The notes: a model not told the origin generated them from the letters alone. Shown: positions 1 to 7,160, numbered from the stretch's first letter. The stretch is 14,017 nucleotides of DNA from Spirochaetaceae bacterium (GCA_031255655.1 JAIRSB010000173.1:1-14017), one strand, 5' to 3'. Program-made: numbers and translations.

Positions 1-47
1 AAGCGGTGAGCGCCGCGGCGGACAAAATCCGGCGGATAAATCTTTAG
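1..47 (+). CDS. 3' end of an unidentified CDS (14 codons)
   Basis: Reading from base 3, fourteen codons rich in G/C at the third position encode AVSAAADKIRRINL and end at TAG (45-47), 16 bases before the hemC start. Its position directly before hemC suggests glutamyl-tRNA reductase (hemA), which often precedes hemC, but the fragment is too short to identify and that is only context. A second frame starting at base 2 is also open here, so even the frame is not certain. Confidence 0.4.
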   Translation, partial: AVSAAADKIRRINL

Positions 48-51
48 TGAT

Positions 52-55
52 GGAG
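52..55 (+). promoter_or_regulatory. Shine-Dalgarno of hemC-cobA-hemD
   Basis: GGAG lies 8 bases before the ATG at 64. It supports that start, which gives the conserved HemC N-terminus (LRIGSRESALAVVQA), instead of the later GTG at 241. Confidence 0.6.
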
Positions 56-63
56 TGTGTAGT

Positions 64-2508
64 ATGCTGCTTCGCATAGGCAGCCGCGAAAGCGCCCTCG
101 CGGTGGTTCAGGCTGAAAAGGCCGCCGAAGAGATAAAGCGCTTCAATAAAGGCATTGACACGGAAATAATCACGATGAAGACGCGCGGCGACATGATTGC
201 TGATGAGCCTCAGGAAAGCTAGGGCGGGAAAGGGCTTTTTGTGAGGGAGCTTGACCGCGCGCTTCTTGACGGCAAAATAGACATTGCCGTTCACAGTCTT
301 AAAGACATTCCCGCATACCTTGAAGATGGCGTTGTGATAAAAGCCTTCCTGCCCCGCGATGATGCCCGGGACGCGCTTGTGCTGCCGGAGGGTGTTTCGG
401 AGGCGGATTTGTCAAATCCGATAGGCTGCGCCGGCGGCAGACGGCGTGTGCAACTGCAAAAACTGTTTCCACAGGCGGAAATAAAGTTGATACGCGGAAA
501 TGTTTTGACGCGCCTAAGCAAGCTGGATTCCGGCGAATATGGGGCTGTCGCGCTTGCCGCAGCCTCGCTGCGCCGCCTGAACCTTTCTAACAGGATAATC
601 CGTTGCTTCGGCATTGACAAAATGCTTCCGGCAGCCGGACAGGGCATCATAGTGGTGTGCGCGCGGGACGACAATGAAGAGGACGGCGGCGAAGACGGCG
701 CGGCGCGGCGTTTTAAGGCGGATTTGAACGCTGCGCTGGCAGCGATTGACGACGCGGAAAGCCGCGCCATGGCGAGGGCGGAAAGGGCCTTTATCAGAAC
801 GCTGTGCTGCGGCTGCGGCTCCCCCGCGGCGGCTTACTCGGAAATCTCAGGTGGCCGCATGACGCTGCGCGCCCTATACGCCGAAGACGGGGATTTTGTT
901 ACAGGAAGTATAAGCGGCGGTGTTGACGAATGTGAGGAACTGGGGAAACGCCTTGCCGCAAAACTGATGTCGGACTATTACGGGAGAGCGGGTGTAAAGC
1001 GGGGGAAGGTTACTCTTGCCGGAGCCGGGCCGGGAGACGCTGGACTTTTGAGCCTTAAGGCGAAGAGGGCGATAGAGGAAGCGGACGTGGTTTTGTACGA
1101 CAATCTTGCCGGGCGCGGTGTTATCGCGCAGATTCCGCCCCGCGTAAAAACAATTTACGCGGGGAAAAGGGCGGGCTGTCATAGTCTGCGGCAGGACGAA
1201 ATCAACTTTTTACTGGCAAAAGAAGCTCTTGAGGGTAAGAACGTTACGCGCCTCAAAGGGGGCGACCCTTTCCTGTTTGGGCGCGGCGGCGAGGAGCTCG
1301 ACTTCTTGTACGAGGCGGACATTCCGTTTGAAGTGATACCGGGTGTAACATCCGCGCTCGCTGTTCCGGCTTACGGCGGCATACCTGTTACTTACCGCGC
1401 TTTCTGTTCTCAGGCTCACATCATCACCGCCCACCGCGAAAACGGCGGGGACATTGATTATGACGCGCTTGCGAAAAGCGGCGGAACCCTGATTTTCTTG
1501 ATGGGGGCAGCCGCGCTCGACGCGATATGCCAAGGGCTTATGAAAGCCGGCATTCCGGCGGATATGCCGGCGGCTGTAATCGAGCGCGGCTGCTCTGCCA
1601 AACAGCGAAAAATCGTCTCCAGTCTGTCCGCCCTGTCCGGCGCGGCGGCGGAAGCCGGAATACAAGCTCCGGCGATTACGATAGTTGGGAAAGTCTGCGC
1701 TCTGTCCGAACGTTTTTCGTGGTTCGATAAAAAGCCGCTGTCCGGCCTCCGCATAGGCGTAACGCGCCCGCCGGACAGGGCAGCGAAACTATCCGCTATG
1801 CTTGCGGCGGAAGGCGCGGAAGTGATAGAAATCCCGTCGATACAAATCACGCCCGCCGAACACACGCCTGAACTTGAAAAGGCTATTAATTCCTTGCGAG
1901 GAAACGAGTGGTTTGTGTTCACAAGCCCCGCGGGAGTAAAAATCTTTTTTGATAAGCTGTTGAAATACGGACGGGATGTCCGTGCCTTACACGGCTGCCG
2001 TTTCGCTGTCATAGGGAAAGCTTCCGCCGCGGAACTTGCCGGACGCGGCATTATAGCCGACCTTATCCCGGAAATGTACAACGGGAAAGCGCTCGGCATC
2101 CTTCTTGCAAAGACCATCGTGAAAGAAAATCCACGCCCACTTGTCATCCTGCCTCGCGCCAGAATCGCAGGCAGCGACGTAACGGACGCACTTTCCGCCG
2201 CGGGGATAGCCTTCACCGACATCCCCATATACGACACCGCTGCTCCGCCAGAACGTGACGACCCGTACTTCATAGAACTTTTGACAGAGGGCCTTGACTG
2301 GCTGACGTTCACAAGCGTTTCCACTGTTTCCGGTTTCACGCGCATCGCGGGCGCAAAAAAGACGGCCTCGCTGCGTGGGCTAAAAGCCCTCTGCATAGGA
2401 GATCTGACGGCAGAGGCGGCGCGGCAGGCGGGTTTCGACGCATACACCGCGAAAAACGCGACGCTAAAAGATATGCTGGACTGCCTCTTGGAGACCGCTC
2501 GAAAGTAA
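64..2508 (+). pseudogene. trifunctional HemC-CobA-HemD tetrapyrrole enzyme, interrupted by an in-frame TAG at codon 53
   Basis: This is a fusion of three consecutive steps from porphobilinogen to uroporphyrinogen III and precorrin-2. Residues 1 to about 310 are HemC: RIGSRESALA, GGKGLF, HSLKD, RGNVLTRL, and the dipyrromethane-cofactor cysteine at codon 251 in LCCGCGSP. Residues about 315-553 are SAM-uroporphyrinogen III methyltransferase (AGAGPGD, RLKGGDPFLFGRGGEE, PGVTSALAVPAYGGIPVT). Residues about 561-814 are HemD (GLRIGVTRP, FTSPAGV, FTSVSTV). Codon 53 (220-222) is TAG, where relatives have Ile or Val just before GGKGLF; frame and homology continue unbroken on both sides. The usual HemC motif GTSSLRR reads GCAGGRRR here. 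A GTG at 241 follows the purine-rich GGGAAAGGG and could restart translation, giving a protein with intact CobA and HemD but lacking the first 59 HemC residues. A true nonsense mutation, a sequence error and readthrough cannot be told apart from one sequence. The three-domain identity is nearly certain; the pseudogene status is not. Confidence 0.8.
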
Positions 2509-2530
2509 GGCCGTGTTTTGGCATGAAAGC

Positions 2531-2560
2531 TTGACACATTCAACACGCCGAAAGTATAGT
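2531..2560 (+). promoter_or_regulatory. sigma-70-type promoter of the exonuclease-yqeC pair
   Basis: A perfect -35 box TTGACA (2531-2536), an 18-base spacer and a -10 box TATAGT (2555-2560, five of six). The expected transcription start is near 2567, only about 7 bases before the ATG at 2574, so the message would be almost leaderless. A short palindrome (ATCGC 2562-2566, GCGAT 2571-2575) sits on the start codon. Confidence 0.6.
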
Positions 2561-2573
2561 TATCGCAATCGCG

Positions 2574-3149
2574 ATGTATACAAAAAGATTTTGGGTAGAC
2601 ACAGAGACAACGGGCTTAGATACGGCAAGACATTTTGCGTTTCAAATATCATATCTGATAGAGGAAAACGGTGTCATTCTGCACAGCCGCACACTGGAGA
2701 CGCGCCCCGACGACTATGAAAACTACGAGTTCAGCAAACGGGCGGAAGAAATACACGGATACCCGCAGGATAAAATTACCGCGTTCCAGCCGGAGCGGGA
2801 GGCAATCGCCGCGCTGCTTGGAGACTTGGAACAGTACGGAAAAGACCGCCTTACCATCACCGGTTACAACATCAATTTTGACATCGGCTTCATGAAGGCG
2901 CTGCTGAACAGAGGCGGCGCGGGACGTGCGTTCTATAAGTATTTTGACCGGATGTACTGCGATGTAATGCAGCTTGTTCAGGCCTTCCGCATAGCCGGAC
3001 GCATTTGTCTGCCGAACATTGACCTTGAAAGCGTCTGTAGTTACTTCGGCATAAACACGGAAACAGCGCACCACAGCATGACCGACATACTGAACACGAA
3101 GGCCGTTTTTGACAAGATTACCGGAAACCCTCCGCGGCAGTGCGCCTGA
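2574..3149 (+). CDS. DnaQ-like 3'-5' exonuclease (DEDDh family)
   Basis: A 191-residue single-domain protein of the RNase H-like exonuclease superfamily, expected to remove nucleotides from 3' ends of DNA or RNA using two metal ions. All motifs are present: Exo I DTETTG with D9 and E11, Exo II NINFD with D103, and Exo III with H166 and D171 spaced H-x4-D, which marks the DEDDh subgroup. Exo I begins at residue 9, so the ATG at 2574 must be the start or very close to it, although no Shine-Dalgarno precedes it. There is no second domain such as BRCT, helicase or polymerase. It is therefore a free-standing exonuclease resembling the proofreading epsilon subunit, RNase T or ExoX; which of these cannot be decided from sequence alone. 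Its last 10 bases overlap the start of yqeC, suggesting joint transcription and coupled translation. Confidence 0.85.
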   Translation: MYTKRFWVDTETTGLDTARHFAFQISYLIEENGVILHSRTLETRPDDYENYEFSKRAEEIHGYPQDKITAFQPEREAIAALLGDLEQYGKDRLTITGYNINFDIGFMKALLNRGGAGRAFYKYFDRMYCDVMQLVQAFRIAGRICLPNIDLESVCSYFGINTETAHHSMTDILNTKAVFDKITGNPPRQCA

Positions 3150-3910
3150 CAGACTTTTTCGGCGGCTTTACACGGCAAATCTTCAGCGTATTCGGCTGCG
3201 GCGGTAAAACCTCCCTTGTTTGGGCTCTGGCGGCAAGTACGGCAGGCTCGAAAACGCTTGTAACCACAACAACGAATATGCAGGGACCGGAACAATCGGG
3301 GACTCTGTTTGATTATTTCTTTGACGAGGCGGCCTCGCGGGATATACACCCGTCCAAAGGCGTGGCCTTTGCCGGAAACCGAAAAACTTCTGGAACATCA
3401 ATATCATCTTTTACGCTTCCCGCGCTGGAAAGAATAATCCCGCTGTTCGATAACGTATTCATTGAGGCGGACGGTTCGAGGGCAAAGCCGCTCAAAGCTT
3501 GGGCGGATTACGAGCCTGTAGTTACGGAAAGTACGACGGTCAGCGTCGGCATACTGCCGCTCTGGCCTTTGGGCAAAGCCGTTTCGGAGGAGATAGTCCA
3601 CCGCCTGCCGCTTTTTACCGTGTTAACAGGGGCGCGGGAGGGGGATGCAATAGCCTGCGGGCATTATGTCCCGCTGATATCGGGACGCGCGGCGGACGGG
3701 CTGGATAGAGGCGGCGGATTCGGCGGCGCGGCTTACCCGCTCTTTCACGCCGCAAAGGGGCTGAAAATCCTTTTCTTTAATCAGATTGAGGACGAGGCCG
3801 GAATTGAAGCCGCCCGCCGCATTACCGCCATGCTGCCCCGCGGGTTTAGGGACAGGCTGTCCAGCGTAATCGCCGGCAGCGTCCGCGAAAACCGCGTCAT
3901 CCTGCTTTAA
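3140..3910 (+). CDS. yqeC: YqeC family, selenium-dependent molybdenum hydroxylase maturation protein
   Basis: A 256-residue protein matching the YqeC family, which co-occurs with selenium-dependent molybdenum hydroxylases and is thought to act in making or inserting their labile selenium cofactor; its biochemical reaction is not established. Visible marks are a P-loop-like GCGGKT at residues 19-24, the TTTTNM segment after the next strand, the family signature EADGSRAKPLKA (E109, D111, R114), and PLGKAVSEEIVHR, the usual 'Y/IVHRP' region. The length is close to the family's usual size. The start is GTG at 3140, inside the end of the exonuclease; no ATG occurs before residue 46, beyond the P-loop. 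No hydroxylase subunit, yqeB or selD lies in the window, so its partners must be elsewhere. Transcription should end at the hairpin just downstream. Confidence 0.85.
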   Translation: MRLTDFFGGFTRQIFSVFGCGGKTSLVWALAASTAGSKTLVTTTTNMQGPEQSGTLFDYFFDEAASRDIHPSKGVAFAGNRKTSGTSISSFTLPALERIIPLFDNVFIEADGSRAKPLKAWADYEPVVTESTTVSVGILPLWPLGKAVSEEIVHRLPLFTVLTGAREGDAIACGHYVPLISGRAADGLDRGGGFGGAAYPLFHAAKGLKILFFNQIEDEAGIEAARRITAMLPRGFRDRLSSVIAGSVRENRVILL

Positions 3911-4024
3911 CTCTCCAGCCGTCATTGAGAGCCGTCGGCAAACTGCCACGGCAAACTGCCGCAGCAGTTTGCCGACGCTTTTTCGCTGTATTACTTCGCC
4001 CTGCGGTTCGCAATGACGGGAGAG
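3911..4024. repeat. nested palindromic repeat, MITE/REP-like
   Basis: An outer inverted repeat pairs 3911-3927 with 4011-4024 (14 base pairs with a 3-base bulge, arms containing GTCATTG/CAATGAC). Inside it, 3933-3946 pairs perfectly with 3964-3977, and the 12-base word CGGCAAACTGCC occurs twice in tandem (3936-3947 and 3949-3960). The right half read on the - strand (CGTCATTGCGAACCGCAGGG, then CGAAGTAAT) resembles the 'CATTGCGA...CGAAGCAAT' intergenic repeats scattered through many bacterial genomes. No other copy is visible in this window, so family membership is inferred. Confidence 0.6.
3933..3983 (+). terminator. rho-independent terminator after yqeC
   Basis: A perfect 14-bp stem (3933-3946 with 3964-3977) and a 17-base loop are followed by C and TTTTT (3979-3983). 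It begins 22 bases after the yqeC stop and is well placed to end the exonuclease-yqeC transcript. It forms the inner part of the nested repeat. Confidence 0.6.
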
Positions 4025-4104
4025 GGGGTCTGGATGACAGGACGCGCGCCCTGCGCGTTTAAGGCTTTGTATAGCGGAAGTGGGTGGGTGGTATAAAACA
4101 CAAA

Positions 4105-4131
4105 GCCCAACGCGCCCTTGGCGCGTTGGGC
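4105..4131 (-). terminator. terminator hairpin of the surface-protein gene, possibly bidirectional
   Basis: A perfect 12-bp GC-rich stem (4105-4116 with 4120-4131) has a 3-base loop. Read on the - strand it follows the stop codon at 4154 and leads into a T-rich stretch (CTTTGTGTTTTAT). On the + strand a second small hairpin AAGCC-GCAA-GGCTT and TCTTTT lie at about 4133-4152, so the site may stop transcription from both sides between these convergent genes. Confidence 0.6.
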
Positions 4132-4153
4132 AAGCCGCAAGGCTTTCTTTTAA

Positions 4154-4915
4154 TTATTGCTCAACATACCGCCAGCGGATGATGACAATACCGGAACCTC
4201 CGTCGCCGCCTTCATATTTCTCCTCCTTCGCTACGCCGCCGCCGCCGGAGCCGCCGTTACCGGTGTTGGGATCTCCGTTATTCCCCTGTCCGGCGCCGTA
4301 TCCTAGCTTCTTTTCCGGATCGTTGTTGTATTGGTCTTCCGCGCCGCCGGCTCCGCCAGCCGCGTACCACGAAAGATCGCCGCTAATCGCGGACTGCGTC
4401 CCAACGCCGCCGTTAGCGCCCTGAAAGTCCGCATTAGTGGAGGCGCCAGGCCCGCCCGCGCCGCCTCCGCCGCCTCCGCTATAAGAACCTTTTCCGATAC
4501 CGCCGGAATTGCCGAGAGACACGGCATCTTCAGGCGCAATACCACTCATAGATGAAGACCTATCTTGATCTTTGCCGGCCCCGCCTGCACCGCCGCCTGA
4601 ACCGCCGTTTTTACCTTTGTTAGCTTTATTACCGCCGTGGCTGCCGCCGCCGCCGCCGCCTTTGGCAAGGAATCCATCGCCAAAGGCTGAATCGCCGCCA
4701 TTACCGCCGCCCTCTGTACCTGAAGTTTGGTTGTTCCAGACCCCAATCTTGGTCGCTTTCGCTCCGCCGGCGCCCACTTTAACCGTAAACTCGTTTCCTT
4801 CTGGAAGCTGATATTTCGGATGATAGATGAAGCCGCCGGCACCGCCGCCGCCGGCTCGCCATCCGTTTGCACCTTCCGACTTTCCACCGCCGCCGCCGCC
4901 GCCGACAACAAGGAC
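4154..4915 (-). repeat. low-complexity glycine-rich coding region with GGC/GCC triplet runs
   Basis: This codes for the C-terminal glycine-rich domain. Several stretches are near-perfect GGC triplet repeats, for example around 4641-4661, 4844-4857 and 4887-4903 (CCG/GCC on the + strand). Changes in copy number would stay in frame and lengthen or shorten glycine stretches. Confidence 0.6.
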
Positions 4916-6330
4916 TTCCACAACAGCACCTTGAGGCTTTTTGCCGTCAACAAAGCTCAACGTGTACTCTGAACTATTGCCCAGCGCCGTACCCTCGTCA
5001 ACCAAGAACTCATGGATTTCATACTTAGTATTGTCGCCAATCGTTACTATTTTTGAGATGCCGCCTGTCGCGTTATAAACTGCATCTTTTCCCTGCGTGT
5101 CTTTAGTTATTTGTATGGTGTATTGTTTCTCTGTTCCGCCTTCGGAAGTTACCTTTATCGTGATATCGGCCGTACGCTCCGCGGCAGGCGCGGCAATCTG
5201 CATACTTGCGTTATTCGATGCTTCTCCAAGACTTTCGGGTTTGGTCGTACCGTCATGTATAAGCTGTACGCGGGCGTTCATATGCTTCGCCGCCGCGCTT
5301 ATGTGCAATTTATCGGTATTGTATGGCACATTCCCGCTATAAGTATCGCCACTCTGGGTTAGTTTAGCCCCCGCGACTGTAACGGAACTCAAATTTGTAT
5401 TTGTGTCTCCGGCTCCACGTGTAACCGCAATGGTGTAGGTTTTCGTTTTTTCAGTCGTGTTCACATATTCCGGCGGGTCTGCAGGAATATCGCTATCCTC
5501 ATACATGACCCAGAACGGAGCCGTAACTTCTATCGTAACCGTAAATGTGCCGTTGCCACTAACCTCTGTCTGTGTAATTTTTACATCGGCTTCGCTCTCG
5601 GTTGGTATCGCAGCGACTACCGCCGGATAGCCGCTGAACGGCACTGAGGCGGTGTATGACGTTGTGTCCGAGTCAAAAGCGGTTTCCGTATCGTTGCCGA
5701 CATCTTCACCTTCCTCCATATCAAAGAGCCTCAAACCAGACAAGAATGTTCTCACCTTATTAGCGGTAGATTCACTTACGGCAAGTTCACCCTGCGCGAT
5801 GTCTAATGAGTATAAGGTATTATCGAAAGCCCCTGGTATTTTGATGAGTTCCTCTGGATTGTTGTCTACCAGCGTCCCTTGAATTGTGGCGGGAGCGGAG
5901 GGCATCTTGAAGGTATATTCCCACGTATGCGTATACGAATCGGCCTCGCTGCCTTTTTGCGGGCTAACCTCGATACTGTTTACGGTAACTACTTTTAGTC
6001 CTGCTACCACTTTAGTGTTCGGCACTGTTACTTGCAGCGTAACATTCGTGCCTGCGGCTACCTTGAGGGATTGAGGATCGCTTACCTCGTCGGTTCCCAC
6101 TTTGCTTATGACAATGAATGGACCTTCTCCGCCATCTACTGTCGTAACCTTGGATACGCTGCTTGCGACGCTAAGCGAGTATGGTCCGGGTCCTATTTCG
6201 ATTGGTCCCAAGTCCTCCATACTGACCTCTTCTGGGTTAGAGACCGCGGCAAAAGCCAGCGAAAGCGCTAGAAATAAGCCCCCCCCCCCCCCGCAAATTT
6301 TTTCATGTTTCCTAACCTTGTCTTTTCCAT
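4154..6330 (-). CDS. secreted glycine-rich, cadherin-like-domain surface protein; out of frame at a 14-G tract (phase-variable, OFF)
   Basis: The promoter, an AGGAGG and the ATG at 6330 start a signal peptide (MEKTRLGNMKKFA, then glycines). A run of 14 G (6279-6292) shifts the frame so that translation stops at TAG 6268-6270 after 20 residues. With 12 or 15 G the frame continues as GLFLALSLAFAAVSNPEE into the 688-codon body that is open from 6220, giving a 724- or 725-residue protein with a normal hydrophobic core and an AFA-type cleavage site. In body numbering (M1 at 6220): about 30-118 resembles Flg_new_2/InlB-B-type repeats (ending EYTFKMPSAPATI); about 160-268 and 276-370 are cadherin-like beta-sandwich domains (LSGLRLF, LSSVTVAG, each ending YTI-V/I-T); from about 430 to the end is a glycine-rich domain beginning VEVLVVGGG and ending GSGIVIIRW, as in many phage-tail and surface proteins. 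There is no LPXTG, no terminal membrane helix and no beta-barrel. A role in adhesion is inferred from the domains only. Confidence 0.75.
6226..6231 (-). promoter_or_regulatory. internal Shine-Dalgarno-like site before ATG 6220
   Basis: AAGAGG on the - strand lies 5 bases before an in-frame ATG (6218-6220) downstream of the G tract. If used, it would make a 688-residue form without a signal peptide whatever the tract length. This may be chance, since the site is only a moderate match. Confidence 0.3.
6279..6292 (-). repeat. poly-G tract of 14 in the signal-peptide coding region (slipped-strand switch)
   Basis: Fourteen C on the + strand are read as G in the gene. Length 14 gives a stop after 20 residues, 13 gives a stop (TAA at 6237-6239) after another short tail, and 12, 15 or 18 give the complete protein. 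Glycines added or lost fall between the charged N-region and the hydrophobic core and should be tolerated. Runs of this length are known to be highly mutable by slippage in bacteria. Confidence 0.75.
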
Positions 6331-6336
6331 AAAAGA

Positions 6337-6342
6337 CCTCCT
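6337..6342 (-). promoter_or_regulatory. strong Shine-Dalgarno deciding the start at 6330
   Basis: A perfect AGGAGG on the - strand is 6 bases before ATG 6330. It shows that the real start lies upstream of the poly-G tract, not at ATG 6220, where the uninterrupted frame begins. Confidence 0.8.
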
Positions 6343-6360
6343 GATATAAAGATAAATAAC

Positions 6361-6389
6361 AGTATAGCGTTTATATTTCAGAAATGCAA
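6361..6389 (-). promoter_or_regulatory. promoter of the phase-variable surface protein
   Basis: On the - strand: -35 TTGCAT (6389-6384, three of six), a 17-base spacer, and -10 TATACT (6366-6361, five of six). The expected transcription start near 6354 gives a leader of about 24 bases that contains the AGGAGG. Confidence 0.5.
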
Positions 6390-6510
6390 GATATATGCGC
6401 CGTTCCGTCAGAGCGAGCCCGCCACGACGCCGCCCGCCGCTCTCGCCGCCTCCTGTCCGCGCCACCGGCGGGTAAACCACGAAGCGGCGAAGCCGCCAGC
6501 GCCCTCCCGA

Positions 6511-6539
6511 TAGACAATCCCGCTTGTTTCTGACATAAT
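6511..6539 (+). promoter_or_regulatory. sigma-70-type promoter of efp-serC
   Basis: -35 TAGACA (6511-6516, five of six), a 17-base spacer, and -10 CATAAT (6534-6539, five of six). The start of transcription is expected near 6546, about 50 bases before ATG 6597, with GGAGTGA at 6584-6590 as ribosome-binding site. Between this promoter and the divergent one (about 6400-6505) is a GC-rich stretch in which no gene or clear operator is seen; the only structure is a small GCGGC/GCCGC hairpin near 6484-6496. Confidence 0.6.
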
Positions 6540-6596
6540 GCTGGGAAAAGCGCGGCTGATTCAAAGCGGCGCGGAACTTTTATGGAGTGAAATATT

Positions 6597-7160
6597 ATGA
6601 TACGCGGCGTTGACATTGTGAAAGGCACTTGTTTATTGCAAAAGGGGCAGCCCTATATCGTTGTGGAGCGCGAGTTCCACACGCCCGGCAAGGGAACGGC
6701 TATAGCGCGGGTAAAAATGAAAAGCATCAAAGACGGCTCTGTTTTGTCGCTGACTATCCCAACGCAGCAAGAGGTCGAAGACGCGGTTGTCGATGTTCAC
6801 AGCTGCCAATATCAGTATGCCGACCAAGAATACTTCCATTTTATGGACGGCGAGACCTTCGAGCAGTACGAAGTGCCCATCGAAGGCATGGAATACAAAA
6901 AGAATTATCTGCAAGAAAATGAAAGTTACGACCTTACTATATGGGAAGATAAGGTTATCGACATAAAAATCCCCTATAAAGTGGTTTTTACCGTTGCCGA
7001 AAGCGAAAATTATGTCAAAGGCGACACGGTTTCGGGCGCGAAAAAGCCCATTGTTACCGAGACAGGGCTTACCGTGAACGTACCGCTTTTTATAAAACAG
7101 GGCGAAAAGATACTGGTGAACACCGAAACCAACGAGTACGTCGAGCGGGTCAATAACTAG
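6597..7160 (+). CDS. efp: elongation factor P
   Basis: A 187-residue protein of full normal EF-P length. EF-P binds stalled ribosomes between the P and E sites and speeds peptide-bond formation at consecutive prolines. The N-terminal KOW-like domain carries the tip loop TPGKGTA with K32 at the position that is post-translationally modified in many bacteria; no modifying enzyme (EpmA or EarP) is in the window. The middle OB domain contains YFHFMDGETFEQYEVP, and the C-terminal domain ends VPLFIKQGEKILVNTETNEYVERV, both family signatures. The loop is lysine-type, not the arginine-type that is rhamnosylated. The start is fixed by GGAGTGA six bases upstream and by homology to the very first residues. 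Its TAG stop (7158-7160) touches the serC ATG, so the two are likely translated in a coupled way. Confidence 0.95.
   Translation: MIRGVDIVKGTCLLQKGQPYIVVEREFHTPGKGTAIARVKMKSIKDGSVLSLTIPTQQEVEDAVVDVHSCQYQYADQEYFHFMDGETFEQYEVPIEGMEYKKNYLQENESYDLTIWEDKVIDIKIPYKVVFTVAESENYVKGDTVSGAKKPIVTETGLTVNVPLFIKQGEKILVNTETNEYVERVNN

Noticed and set aside
220..222. Genome-wide recoding of TAG (for example pyrrolysine or glutamine)
   Set aside because: TAG ends the efp, serC and 8315-9184 genes at their expected lengths, so it acts as a normal stop here.
1458..2546. Long - strand reading frame (362 codons) opposite the HemC-CobA-HemD gene
   Set aside because: Lies antisense to well-conserved CobA and HemD sequence, its translation has no recognisable motif, and it is explained by GC-rich codon use on the + strand.
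4080..4811. Proline-rich + strand frames (4080-4424, 4572-4811)
   Set aside because: They are the complement of GGC glycine codons in the surface protein; proline runs there are a shadow effect.
6268..6564. 98-codon - strand frame starting upstream of the surface-protein start
   Set aside because: It is in frame with MEKTR but begins before the predicted promoter and has no Shine-Dalgarno; the AGGAGG at 6337-6342 marks ATG 6330 as the true start.
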